Notes: generated by a model from the sequence alone, not told the origin. A stretch of DNA of 11,403 nt from Promethearchaeota archaeon (GCA_016839845.1 JAEOTL010000145.1:1-11403); one strand, 5' to 3'; positions 1 to 7,452 are shown, counted from the first letter of the stretch. A program made the numbers and translations.

Positions 1-789
1 GACTAATCCAACTCCTACTTTCGTATAAAAAATCGAATTATCAATCACATCCTTTGAAAGCTCATCCCCCTCTTTTGCTGCTTGAAACACTTCTTTAGCA
101 GTTATCTTAACCTCATCATTTCCAACAATTTTCAGTAATTTATCCCCATTAAGTTTCCCTTCCGATAAGGCAGTAAGGGCTCTATTACGAACACCCGTAC
201 CTGAGCTATAAGCCTCCCAACATCCGCGCGCACCACAGTTGCATTTGACTGTACTTCGAGGTTCAACTAATGCATGCCCTATTTCGGCAGCATTGCCTTC
301 TTTCCCTAATAATAAATGTCCATTGCAAATAACACCACCACCTATTCCAGTTGACATGGTAATATACACTAAATTGTCCTTTTCCTGTTCTTTTGCCTCA
401 AAGAAATGCACTCCCAATACAGCAGCATTTCCATCGTTAATAAAATATAAAGGTATTTCTGGAAATTTGTTCTTAATTGGTTCCTTTAAGGGGATGGTCC
501 TAAAACCTAAATTTGAATTATTAAAAAGAATTCCAGTTTCTGTGTTTAAAGGACCAGCTGATGCTATACCCATACCTAATAGCTGTGTCTTTTTAATCTG
601 ATATTGTTTTAATAGATCGGCTAAGATCTTACAAACAGAATTACCTATTGAATATTTATCTTCTTTCGGTGTCCTTATTCTTGTCTTCCATATGCTTTCT
701 TCTTTTAAATCTAGAGTACAAATAGCAACACGAGTCCAAGTGCCACCAATGTCAACACCCGCAATGTATTTTTCCGTTGTATTTCTCAC
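1..789 (-). CDS. ROK-family sugar kinase (glucokinase-like), C-terminus cut off by window edge
   Basis: Reverse-strand frame of 263 residues, open through base 1, so the C-terminal roughly 50-60 residues are missing. Visible motifs: the phosphate-binding GVDIGGTWTR at residues 11-20; FINDGNAA at 116-123 with the probable catalytic base Asp119; STGIGGG at 146-152; and EIGH at 169-172 followed by the CNCGARGCWEAY zinc motif at 183-194 (His172, Cys183, Cys185, Cys190). ROK kinases phosphorylate glucose or related hexoses or amino sugars with ATP in the cytoplasm; the exact sugar cannot be told from sequence alone. There is no N-terminal helix-turn-helix, so this is the kinase and not the repressor branch of the family. 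The start is GTG at 787-789: a stop lies in frame at 814-816 and no ATG or TTG occurs between them. No Shine-Dalgarno sequence is visible. It lies 105 bases downstream of the radical SAM gene on the same strand, far enough for its own promoter. Confidence 0.93.
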   Translation of the reverse strand, partial: MRNTTEKYIAGVDIGGTWTRVAICTLDLKEESIWKTRIRTPKEDKYSIGNSVCKILADLLKQYQIKKTQLLGMGIASAGPLNTETGILFNNSNLGFRTIPLKEPIKNKFPEIPLYFINDGNAAVLGVHFFEAKEQEKDNLVYITMSTGIGGGVICNGHLLLGKEGNAAEIGHALVEPRSTVKCNCGARGCWEAYSSGTGVRNRALTALSEGKLNGDKLLKIVGNDEVKITAKEVFQAAKEGDELSKDVIDNSIFYTKVGVGLV

Positions 790-801
790 CCAAAGGAGTT
801 T

Positions 802-879
802 TTGGATAACCGATCAAATAATTCTAAGCAATAATATTTTGTCATTTATCCAATATTAAAATATTTGTAAATTGGATAA
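802..879 (-). promoter_or_regulatory. Putative operator/promoter region of the ROK kinase: three TTGGATAA sites
   Basis: The octamer TTGGATAA occurs at 802-809 and 872-879 on the plus strand and inverted (TTATCCAA) at 846-853. The copies at 846-854 and 871-879 form a perfect 9-base inverted repeat with a 16-base AT-only-like spacer. The third copy lies 13 bases upstream of the GTG start. Weak TATA-like stretches for the minus-strand transcript are AATTATTTG (815-823) and AAAATATTATT (831-841). The site nearest the start would then fall between TATA box and start, where a repressor would act. A 9-base stem with a 16-base loop could instead be an RNA hairpin ending the radical SAM transcript. 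The recurrence is seen; the regulatory role is inferred. Confidence 0.45.
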
Positions 880-894
880 TAACTACGAGTTGAT

Positions 895-1695
895 CTAATA
901 ATAATTTATTTCTATATTGGTATCTTGAACAATTTCATCAATAATCTCTGTAATTTCTTTTTTCCTCTCCCTATCAATTGCATATACAAAATACTCTGCG
1001 GGTATTCTCGCGATAGAATAAATTTGTACTTTATTTGGTCTTATTCGCTTTATAGCACGAGCTAAATTTTCTATGTTAGAAGGAGTATCATTTGGAGCAA
1101 AATCTTTTTTATAAGAACTGAACAGTAAACTTTGGATCACCAGGACATTATTCTCTGGCATTTCATGTTTTAATTTAGCAAGAGATTCTATAATCGTAGC
1201 CATATCTGGGGGTGTTCCACTAGATCGGTTAACCCTTATTAAATCCTCATCTGTAGTAACATCCAATTTAGCGAGAACAACTTCAAACTGCTTTACTCTT
1301 TCTCGAACATCGTCGAAATGAAGCGTGGTGGAATTAGTAAACAAAGTGAGTTTTGGTTTTTCTCCTATCCAACTTATTTCCTCTCTCACGTCTGATGCAA
1401 TTTGGAGAAAATCCAATAGGTTTTCATTCAAAGTCGGTTCACCATTATAACCAAAGGTTAAAGAATTTAGATGAGGAACTTGCATTAATATAGATTCTAA
1501 TTCTTTTCTAAACTGAGAAGATGGGGGTAGTTTTATTCTGTAAGATGGGGATACTAGGAACTCCGCATTAGTAATTCCTATTTCGCAATAAATACAATTG
1601 AATGTACAAAGTTTGTAGTTAGGTAACACATTTATACCTAATGAGAGGCCTAATCGCCTTGATTGGAAAGGACCATAAGTGTATACTCTCGGCAT
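895..1695 (-). CDS. Radical SAM protein, COG0731-like
   Basis: Complete gene of 266 residues. The radical SAM iron-sulfur motif C-x3-C-x2-C is Cys30, Cys34, Cys37 (LCTFNCIYC), coordinating the 4Fe-4S cluster that cleaves S-adenosylmethionine. The N-terminal YGPFQSRRLGLSLGINVLP is the hallmark of the COG0731 branch (GPV.SRRLG.SLG.), and FGYNGEPTLN at 81-90 is the GGEPTL-type SAM-contacting strand. COG0731 is named after wyosine-type tRNA modification proteins, but the small stand-alone members are mostly uncharacterised and this one lacks the flavodoxin domain of eukaryotic TYW1, so no substrate is claimed. The ATG lies directly against the stop of the upstream hydrolase gene (zero spacing), so the two are almost certainly cotranscribed and translationally linked. 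No clear Shine-Dalgarno sequence is seen before it. An alternative role as an activase-like enzyme cannot be excluded. Confidence 0.92.
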   Translation of the reverse strand: MPRVYTYGPFQSRRLGLSLGINVLPNYKLCTFNCIYCEIGITNAEFLVSPSYRIKLPPSSQFRKELESILMQVPHLNSLTFGYNGEPTLNENLLDFLQIASDVREEISWIGEKPKLTLFTNSTTLHFDDVRERVKQFEVVLAKLDVTTDEDLIRVNRSSGTPPDMATIIESLAKLKHEMPENNVLVIQSLLFSSYKKDFAPNDTPSNIENLARAIKRIRPNKVQIYSIARIPAEYFVYAIDRERKKEITEIIDEIVQDTNIEINYY

Positions 1696-2430
1696 TTATT
1701 TTATTGGTTTAAGATAATTATTAATATAATTTTCCATTGCTTCATTCAATTTCTTCGGTTGTTCAATCATAGCTAAGTGCCCAGCATTATCAATTATTAC
1801 TAGCTCAGAATTTTTAATCCTTTTGTGAAAGAATTCTGAATATTTTACAGGAGTCTGATCATCTTCTTTACCAACTAAAATTAAACACGGAATATCGATT
1901 AACTCGGTCTTATGAAGTGTATCAAATCCATCGCATATCATAAAGTCATCATAACAAACATTCGATGCTGTTTTCAAAAATTCCTTTTTAAGACCTTCCT
2001 TCATACCCTCAATAAACTTTGGGAAGTTATTTTTCACAGTTTCTAATGTTGAGGGTAATACTCTCAATCTTCCTCCGGTTCCGATCAAAAATAACGCAGT
2101 AACATCCCTTGGGTATTTAAAATAGTATGCTTGTATAACAGCACCCCCTAATGAATGTCCCGCGAGAATCACATTTTTTGAGTCCCTTTCTTCAATAAAT
2201 TTCCTAAGAACATCTACATATAATTCAAGCGAATGTTCTGAGAACTCATCAGATTTACTATGAGAAGGTAAATCTAACGCATAAATGTTATAATTAACAT
2301 CTAAATTTAATTGATCTTTCCAAACGTCGGAATTTCCACCCGATCCGTGAATAAAAATGATACTATTTTGAGTATTTCTGTCTTTGACTTGATAGAATAT
2401 TTTTTTACCATTATAGTTAAAATACGGAAT
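1696..2430 (-). CDS. Alpha/beta hydrolase with probable ATT start codon
   Basis: Read from ATT at 2428-2430 the protein is 244 residues, a normal length for a single-domain alpha/beta hydrolase. It begins (M)PYFNYNGKKIFYQ, matching the usual family opening (MPYVEVNGVKLYY-like). It continues with the oxyanion-hole HGSGG at 28-32, the nucleophile elbow GHSLGG at 91-96 (Ser93), acid Asp190 in GKEDDQTP, and base His218 in NAGHL. A complete catalytic triad argues against a pseudogene. No ATG, GTG or TTG exists in frame before GTG at 2172; that start would remove the oxyanion loop and the first strands and leave an unfoldable protein. The frame is open up to a stop at 2461-2463. The family includes esterases, lipases, peptidases and dehalogenases; the substrate is unknown. 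It abuts the radical SAM gene and lies 85 bases after the ABC operon. A sequencing slip in the A7 run near 2401-2406 is a possible but less likely explanation for the missing start. Confidence 0.85.
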   Translation of the reverse strand: MPYFNYNGKKIFYQVKDRNTQNSIIFIHGSGGNSDVWKDQLNLDVNYNIYALDLPSHSKSDEFSEHSLELYVDVLRKFIEERDSKNVILAGHSLGGAVIQAYYFKYPRDVTALFLIGTGGRLRVLPSTLETVKNNFPKFIEGMKEGLKKEFLKTASNVCYDDFMICDGFDTLHKTELIDIPCLILVGKEDDQTPVKYSEFFHKRIKNSELVIIDNAGHLAMIEQPKKLNEAMENYINNYLKPIK

Positions 2431-2435
2431 TATTA

Positions 2436-2442
2436 GATCACC
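2436..2442 (-). promoter_or_regulatory. Shine-Dalgarno sequence deciding the ATT start of the hydrolase
   Basis: Minus-strand GGTGATC, a seven-base match to the 16S anti-Shine-Dalgarno complement, followed by five bases (TAATA) and then ATT. The ABC gene starting at 5065 has the identical GGTGATC, five bases (GGCTA), then ATG. The same motif at the same spacing is the main reason for choosing ATT at 2428-2430. Confidence 0.6.
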
Positions 2443-2515
2443 AATTTGAATGTTGTCTATTTATGATAAGATTAGATTCTAAATTAGGTTTTTGAAAATA
2501 ATAAATTGAGTTAAA

Positions 2516-5065
2516 TTAATTATCCATGGCAACATCACGGTGTTGCATATCTAATAATCGTTTATATTTTCCATCTAATGCTAACAAACTCTCATGTTTT
2601 CCTTGCTCTACTATACCCTTTTTATTAGAATCCAGAACTATTATGAGATTTGCATTCTTTATTGTTGAGAGACGATGAGCAATAATAATCGTTGTTCTTC
2701 CTTCACGTGCTTTGTTTAAAGCATCTTGAATCAAAGTTTCAGTGTAGGGGTCAACCGAGGATGTAGCCTCATCTAATATTAGGATTTTAGGATCTGTAAT
2801 CAGTGCTCGAGCAAAAGCAATTAATTGTCTTTGACCAATTGAGATATTGGAGGCATTTTCTTTTAGCTTTGTATCATATTTCTTATGCAGTGTTTCTATA
2901 AAATTATGTAATCCTAAGAATTTTGACACTTCGATCATTTTTTCTTCATCAGCCTTAGTTGGGTTCTCAAGAGCATAGAGTAGATTTTCCTTAATAGAAC
3001 CTGTAAAAAGAAAGGCATCTTGTGGTACAATCCCAATCAAATCTCTTAAATCCTTCTTACGCATATTTTTAATATCAATGTCATCAATTAATACATTCCC
3101 ATTATTAGTGTCGTAAAATCGAGCAATCAATTTAATTAATGTTGTCTTACCCGCTCCAGTCTCGCCCACAATAGCCACTGTAATTCCTGCGGGTATATCG
3201 AGGGAAAGATCTTTTAGAACATATCCTTTGGATTGTTGATGTTGAATGAGTGTTTTCTGTTCAATAATAGCATCTTTAACTATTTTTGGAATTTCATCAT
3301 ATACTTCTGGAGGAATTGATATAGTAGCAAGCATTTGAAGTATTGATTGAGGTGTCATTTGACCCATCCCACCACCCATCATTTCTCCTCCTTCCCCTCC
3401 CATTCCACCTGCTTGTTGCATACCCGTTTTTGAACCAAGGGATCTTTCTAAAAACTTTACCATCATAGGTATGGCTTCTGGGGGCATCATACTCTCAAAG
3501 GAAAATGACGGTTTTTTGAGCTCCTCTTTCTTTAGGGGACTTTCATCATGTATAATATCTTTTTGAAAAGTTGTTTTATATTCTGGATGGGTTTTTGCAT
3601 ATTCGGTATTTGGAACTGCATAATTTAACTCCCCGAGGAAATTATCAATTTTATCTGGAATTTCTTCTGATTTCGAGCCCATCAGGCCCATCATTAGTTT
3701 TCGCATTAAATCTGGTGGCATATGCATCATATTCTTCATAATAAATGATGAATATGGTTCAGGAAAAGTTTTGATAAATTTAATAGCCTGTTTCATCATC
3801 GGATGCTGTGCCATACTCTCAAAACTAGGCATCATGGGTTTCTTTGATTCCTCAGCCTCACCATTTAGAATATATCCAAAACTCGCATTTTTGAATTCTA
3901 TAGTACCTTTTACGTCATTAAAAAATAATGGATTGGCAACGTCAGGGATTTCAACTTTTTCTTCTAATAAGGAATAGATACGATCACTTGCCGCCATTGC
4001 TGAATTTATGACTTGTTGAATTGACATTAACATCATAAAGGGTTTGAAGAATTGGCCTAATATCCCGATAAAGGCACTTAATACACCCACTGTAACTGTT
4101 GTACCAAAAATCGAAACATTACCTAGTAATACGAAACCACCACCTAATAAAATGCAGGCAGTTAGGGCGGTAGTCATTAGATTTATAAAAGGGAATATTG
4201 TAGCCATATATCTCCGTATTCTCATCATTGCATTATAATTCGCTTTATTTGCTCTATCAAATTCCGAAGAAGCCTTTTTTTCTTGTCCGTAAGCTTGGAC
4301 TACTTTTGCTCCAGCGATATTTTCCTGAATTGATGATGTAACTTTCCCCATGGTTTTTCTTGACTCCTTGAATAATCCAATTGCCATTTTCCTAAATAAT
4401 CCTGTTAAGAGAGCAAATATTGGGAATACTGGTAGACTTATTAATGCTAAAAATGGATTTAACAGAAACATAATAGTAACCGTAAAACCAATTGAAACAA
4501 TACTTGTAATTATTCCAACAAGTTGACTCCCCACCAACTGGTTAAGTAACGTAACATCATTAGTGGTTATTGACATTATATCCCCTGAAGATCTCTGGTC
4601 AAAATAAGCAAGGGACATATCTTGCAATTTATAGAATAAATTATTTCGTATCTCAAAAGTAATTCTCTGAGACATCTTTCCCATACCGTAGTAAGAGTAG
4701 TAAGTCGTAATAGCCATGAACAGCATTAGGGAGAGGTAAATAGTACTCATAGTTAAAATAAATGGAAGATTTCCAGTAATGATCCCCTTATCAATTATAT
4801 TAGCAGTAATAATTGGAGTGATTGAAGTTATTAATGTACCTATCAATAGAGAGATGAGATAAAGAGAGAATTTCCCTCGAAATGGTTTTAAATATGAGAA
4901 CATCCATCTCCACAAATCCGTTCGTGAGTGTTCTAATTCTGTTGAATCAAAATCCATCATGAATTTATGACCACCACTAGCACTAGGTTGAATTATTTCT
5001 TTTTGTTGTTCTTCTTCCTCTTCTTCTTCCGGTTTAATATTCAGTTCCAATTTTTTTCCCCTCAT
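2516..5065 (-). CDS. ABC exporter half-transporter with intact catalytic site and Met-rich insertion in the NBD (heterodimer subunit 2)
   Basis: 849 residues, against about 580-620 for a usual ABCB-type half-transporter. Order: a soluble N-terminal extension 1-60 with a run of seven Glu (13-19); six membrane helices over about 65-350; then the nucleotide-binding domain from about 385. The NBD shows A-loop Tyr398 (FKNASFGY), Walker A GETGAGKTT 634-642, Q-loop Gln682, a degenerate signature SIGQ 742-745 instead of SGGQ, Walker B ILILDE with catalytic Glu766, D-loop SVD 770-772 and switch His797. The extra length is mostly a block at about 399-615, between the A-loop strand and the strand VLKDLSL, listed separately. 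Its ATG overlaps the stop of the upstream ABC gene by one base (TAATG), so the pair is translationally coupled and should assemble one to one in the membrane. The intact Walker B Glu and H-loop His mark it as the subunit giving the catalytic residues of the competent ATP site. Export of drugs or lipids is inferred from family and context; the substrate is unknown. Confidence 0.95.
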   Translation of the reverse strand: MRGKKLELNIKPEEEEEEEQQKEIIQPSASGGHKFMMDFDSTELEHSRTDLWRWMFSYLKPFRGKFSLYLISLLIGTLITSITPIITANIIDKGIITGNLPFILTMSTIYLSLMLFMAITTYYSYYGMGKMSQRITFEIRNNLFYKLQDMSLAYFDQRSSGDIMSITTNDVTLLNQLVGSQLVGIITSIVSIGFTVTIMFLLNPFLALISLPVFPIFALLTGLFRKMAIGLFKESRKTMGKVTSSIQENIAGAKVVQAYGQEKKASSEFDRANKANYNAMMRIRRYMATIFPFINLMTTALTACILLGGGFVLLGNVSIFGTTVTVGVLSAFIGILGQFFKPFMMLMSIQQVINSAMAASDRIYSLLEEKVEIPDVANPLFFNDVKGTIEFKNASFGYILNGEAEESKKPMMPSFESMAQHPMMKQAIKFIKTFPEPYSSFIMKNMMHMPPDLMRKLMMGLMGSKSEEIPDKIDNFLGELNYAVPNTEYAKTHPEYKTTFQKDIIHDESPLKKEELKKPSFSFESMMPPEAIPMMVKFLERSLGSKTGMQQAGGMGGEGGEMMGGGMGQMTPQSILQMLATISIPPEVYDEIPKIVKDAIIEQKTLIQHQQSKGYVLKDLSLDIPAGITVAIVGETGAGKTTLIKLIARFYDTNNGNVLIDDIDIKNMRKKDLRDLIGIVPQDAFLFTGSIKENLLYALENPTKADEEKMIEVSKFLGLHNFIETLHKKYDTKLKENASNISIGQRQLIAFARALITDPKILILDEATSSVDPYTETLIQDALNKAREGRTTIIIAHRLSTIKNANLIIVLDSNKKGIVEQGKHESLLALDGKYKRLLDMQHRDVAMDN
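3221..3871 (-). other. Methionine/proline-rich insertion (residues 399-615) inside the ABC nucleotide-binding domain
   Basis: About 217 residues separate A-loop Tyr398 from VLKDLSL at 616, where canonical exporters have under ten. I count 24 methionines (about 11%), with clusters PMMPSFESMAQHPMMK (410-425), MKNMMHMPPDLMRKLMMGLM (443-462) and a Gly/Met stretch GGMGGEGGEMMGGGMGQM (553-570). Between the clusters lies a Met-free, charged linker (about 466-522). The motif FESM...PMM..KF[IL] occurs twice (415-431 and 523-539). A [MI]PP[DE] start of a short amphipathic helix occurs three times (449, 527 and 584). The reading frame is continuous, with codon use like its surroundings, so this is not a frameshift artefact. 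Function unknown. Confidence 0.85.
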
Positions 5066-6837
5066 TAGCCGATCACCTCTTCCACTTTAATAATTGATTT
5101 TTGTTTGACATAAAGCGTTTGGTAAATTTGTTTGTATAGTACATTTGATTTAAGTAATTCATCGTGATCCCCAAATCCAACAACTCTCCCCCGATCTAAG
5201 ATTAAAATATAATCAGCTCCTCTAATTGTAGAAATTCGTTGGGTAATTACAATCGTAGTCGTGTCATTCATGATTCTTAACAATTCCTTTTGGATTTGAT
5301 ATTCAGTCTCAACATCCACTGAACTCGTAGAATCATCGAGAATTAATATTTTAGGCCTTATTAACAATGCACGCGCAATTGATAAGCGTTGTTTTTGCCC
5401 ACCTGATAATCTTGTACCTCTTTCCCCTACAATAGAATCGTATCCATCAGGAAGAGTCTCAATAAAATCATGTAATTTGGCAATCTTAGATACTTCTATT
5501 ATTTCTTCTTCAGTAGCATCATCCTTTCCATAAGCAATATTCTTAGCTATAGATTTATTGAAAAGATATGTTTCTTGCGATACAATCCCAATGTTTTTAC
5601 GAAGGTCCTTTACTAAATATTCACGGATATCTTTGTTGTCAATTTTTATTTTACCTTCATTAACCTCATAAAAACGTGGTATTAAATTGATAATTGTGGA
5701 TTTACCTGATCCTGTCGTCCCCAAAATTGCTATTGTTTTCCCACTCGGGACATGAAATGACACTTCTTTTAAAATTCTATGATCTGGTGTATATCCAAAA
5801 GATACATTATCGAATAAAATATCTCCTTTTAGGCGTGCATCATCACCAATTGGAATAGCGCCCGGAAGGTCATTAATATCAGGAGTCGATTCCAAAACCT
5901 CTCTGACGCGAGTAAGTGCAGCATCTGCTTGAATATAAGCTAGCATTATTTGACCAAACATCATTAGTGGAAAACCAAGAGCAACTATGTAACTCTGGAG
6001 GGTAACTATGATACCAAATACCGATGCTGAGGGATATTGAATAAACCGAATACCACCTAATACTAGATTGCTTATAGTCATTACACCCATAATTATAGTA
6101 ATTGCGGGCATGTATAGAGAATTGTATTTTACTGAGGAAACACTTGCGTCGTAAAACCGTTTATTATTTATCTTAAATTTTTCTCGTTCCTTATCTTGGG
6201 TACTAAACATGCGTACTACTTGGGCACCCACAATATTTTCTCTCATAGTATTTGTTAGATCGCCAAAACTTTCTCTTGTTTCCAAGAAAATTGGTTTTAA
6301 CTTCCTAGCGATATAGTATGAGAGAAGAAGTGAAGCTCCGATCGTGGGTATCAAAATAAATGTTAATTGAATATTAAAAACTGCAAAACCAATTATAACA
6401 GCTCCTATCTGAAGTGTCGACGCAAGACCCCATGTTAACCCCATCCCAAAAATCATTTGAGTCTCTTCTATATCGCTGGTAGCACGAGATATTAGTTGTC
6501 CCGTTTCAGTTTTATCAAAGTAAGAAAAAGATTGCCGATATATAGCATTACTTATATCTGTACGAAGATGGTAAACTGCTCTAGAAGAAACTTCAGCTCC
6601 TCTAAGTCTAGCCGCCCTGTTTGTAATATATCGTAGGGTAGCAAATAAAATAACCATACTAAAATTAAAAAGTATTAATTTTACAGGTTCGCTTGATTGA
6701 AGCCCCCCAACAATTCTTCCTATAAAGACAGGTATCATCATATAAAAAATTGTTGAAACCAAGAGATATATAAATTCAAGAACAAAATATTTCTTCGATT
6801 TCAACCAATAACGTATTATCATGCGTAAGGAATTCAT
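5065..6837 (-). CDS. ABC exporter half-transporter with degenerate catalytic site (heterodimer subunit 1)
   Basis: 590 residues, usual length for an ABCB-type half-transporter: six membrane helices over about 15-305, then the NBD. Motifs: A-loop Tyr349 (FDNVSFGY), Walker A GTTGSGKST 373-381, Q-loop Gln421, canonical signature LSGGQ 477-481, Walker B ILILDD 497-502, D-loop SVD 506-508. The catalytic Glu after Walker B is Asp502 and the switch His is Gln533 (VITQRIST). With the partner's altered SIGQ signature these fall in the same composite ATP pocket, giving one degenerate site; the other pocket pairs this subunit's LSGGQ with the partner's intact Glu and His. This asymmetry is known from the heterodimeric exporters TM287/288, BmrCD and LmrCD. 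The gene starts 11 bases after padR; AGGTTAG, overlapping padR's TAG stop, may serve as a ribosome-binding site. A multidrug-type efflux role is inferred from the PadR partner. Confidence 0.95.
   Translation of the reverse strand: MNSLRMIIRYWLKSKKYFVLEFIYLLVSTIFYMMIPVFIGRIVGGLQSSEPVKLILFNFSMVILFATLRYITNRAARLRGAEVSSRAVYHLRTDISNAIYRQSFSYFDKTETGQLISRATSDIEETQMIFGMGLTWGLASTLQIGAVIIGFAVFNIQLTFILIPTIGASLLLSYYIARKLKPIFLETRESFGDLTNTMRENIVGAQVVRMFSTQDKEREKFKINNKRFYDASVSSVKYNSLYMPAITIIMGVMTISNLVLGGIRFIQYPSASVFGIIVTLQSYIVALGFPLMMFGQIMLAYIQADAALTRVREVLESTPDINDLPGAIPIGDDARLKGDILFDNVSFGYTPDHRILKEVSFHVPSGKTIAILGTTGSGKSTIINLIPRFYEVNEGKIKIDNKDIREYLVKDLRKNIGIVSQETYLFNKSIAKNIAYGKDDATEEEIIEVSKIAKLHDFIETLPDGYDSIVGERGTRLSGGQKQRLSIARALLIRPKILILDDSTSSVDVETEYQIQKELLRIMNDTTTIVITQRISTIRGADYILILDRGRVVGFGDHDELLKSNVLYKQIYQTLYVKQKSIIKVEEVIG
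5071..5077 (-). promoter_or_regulatory. Shine-Dalgarno sequence of the second ABC gene, inside the end of the first
   Basis: Minus-strand GAGGTGATC (core GGTGATC at 5071-5077) lies five bases before the ATG at 5063-5065 and within the last codons (Glu-Val-Ile-Gly) of the upstream ABC gene. Together with the TAATG stop/start overlap this indicates reinitiation or coupled translation. Confidence 0.8.
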
Positions 6838-6848
6838 TATTTTCTAAC

Positions 6849-7400
6849 CTAGCTTTTTTTTTCCAATTGATTTGTTATTTCTTCAATTTTTTGTAATGTA
6901 TTTGTGAGTCTAGTTATTTCATGCGAGATCCGTAATTTATGAATATGTAGGAACTCAAGTTTTTCCTTTTCAGATCTCTCATCCAACCTATCTAACATAA
7001 GATTCAACGGACCGTGCTTGTAAAATCCTTTTGGTAGTTCCCCCTTATCGTTACCAAGCATGGCAATTTTTAATGTTTCAACTGATTCTTCTATGATTCT
7101 TTGTCTTTCATGCATAAGTCTCAAGGTGGCTTCACCCTTGGAGGTAATCTCATAGATTTTTCTGTTCCTCCCATCAACTTGTTTCTCAGTAAAAAAAATT
7201 AACCCAGTTCTTGCCATTTCCTTTAGTACGGTATACATCGTCGATGTGGGTGGATTCCATATCCCTAAAGTACGTCTTTCAATCAGCTTGCATATATTAT
7301 AACCATAAGTAGGATTTTTCTCGAGGACTATTAAAATCAGAGCACTTATAAATCCGATTTTCATGGCGTTTTCAAATTTTTCAGCTATTTCTTCTGCCAT
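6849..7400 (-). CDS. PadR-family transcriptional regulator
   Basis: 183 residues from ATG at 7398-7400. The N-terminal winged helix (about 12-95) has the PadR pattern: ISALILIVLEKNPTYGYNI, then STMYTVLKEMARTGLI as the recognition helix region, then the wing GRNRKIYEITSKGE. A long charged helical C-terminal part (about 96-183) would be the dimerisation coiled coil; it is longer than in minimal PadR-s2 proteins such as LmrR. A TTG at 7427 would add nine residues (Met-Ile-Lys4-Gly-Leu-Ile) encoded partly by a 12-base A run; the ATG is preferred because AAAGGTTTAATC before it looks like a ribosome-binding site and the homology begins after it. As the first gene of the padR-ABC-ABC operon, and by analogy with LmrR/LmrCD, it probably represses its own operon and releases DNA when a transported compound binds. 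Known: family and analogous systems. Inferred: ligand and target. Confidence 0.92.
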   Translation of the reverse strand: MAEEIAEKFENAMKIGFISALILIVLEKNPTYGYNICKLIERRTLGIWNPPTSTMYTVLKEMARTGLIFFTEKQVDGRNRKIYEITSKGEATLRLMHERQRIIEESVETLKIAMLGNDKGELPKGFYKHGPLNLMLDRLDERSEKEKLEFLHIHKLRISHEITRLTNTLQKIEEITNQLEKKS

Positions 7401-7426
7401 GATTAAACCTTTTTTTTTTTTGATCA

Positions 7427-7451
7427 ATATATCAAGTGATGATATATATCA
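7427..7451. promoter_or_regulatory. Palindromes upstream of padR, candidate PadR operator
   Basis: ATATATCA (7427-7434) and TGATATAT (7440-7447) form a perfect 8-base inverted repeat with a 5-base spacer. Overlapping it, TGATATATATCA (7440-7451) is a perfect 12-base palindrome. They lie 27-51 bases upstream of the padR ATG, between a TATA-like box and the start. Dyads of this size fit a dimeric winged-helix repressor. AT-rich DNA makes short palindromes common, so the role is inferred. Confidence 0.5.
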
Positions 7452-7452
7452 G

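Noticed and set aside
239..601. Plus-strand open frame of 120 codons
   Set aside because: It lies antisense to the well-supported ROK kinase motifs and its translation has no recognisable features.
1696..2172. A short 158-residue hydrolase starting at GTG 2172, or a 5'-truncated pseudogene
   Set aside because: The upstream frame continues for 86 homologous codons including the HGSGG oxyanion loop, and a strong Shine-Dalgarno sequence precedes ATT 2428-2430; the catalytic triad is complete.
3221..3871. Frameshift or misassembly explaining the extra ABC sequence
   Set aside because: The frame is continuous across the insert and both flanks join cleanly into canonical NBD strands; nothing suggests a second gene or a mobile element. 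Only read data could fully exclude it.
3771..4238. Two short plus-strand open frames within the second ABC gene (3771-3977, 4044-4238)
   Set aside because: Antisense to the transmembrane domain and Met-rich insert coding sequence; no initiation signals.
7401..7427. Extended PadR start at TTG 7427
   Set aside because: Would add a Lys4 stretch encoded by a 12-base A run; homology and a ribosome-binding-site-like AAAGGTTT favour the ATG at 7398-7400.
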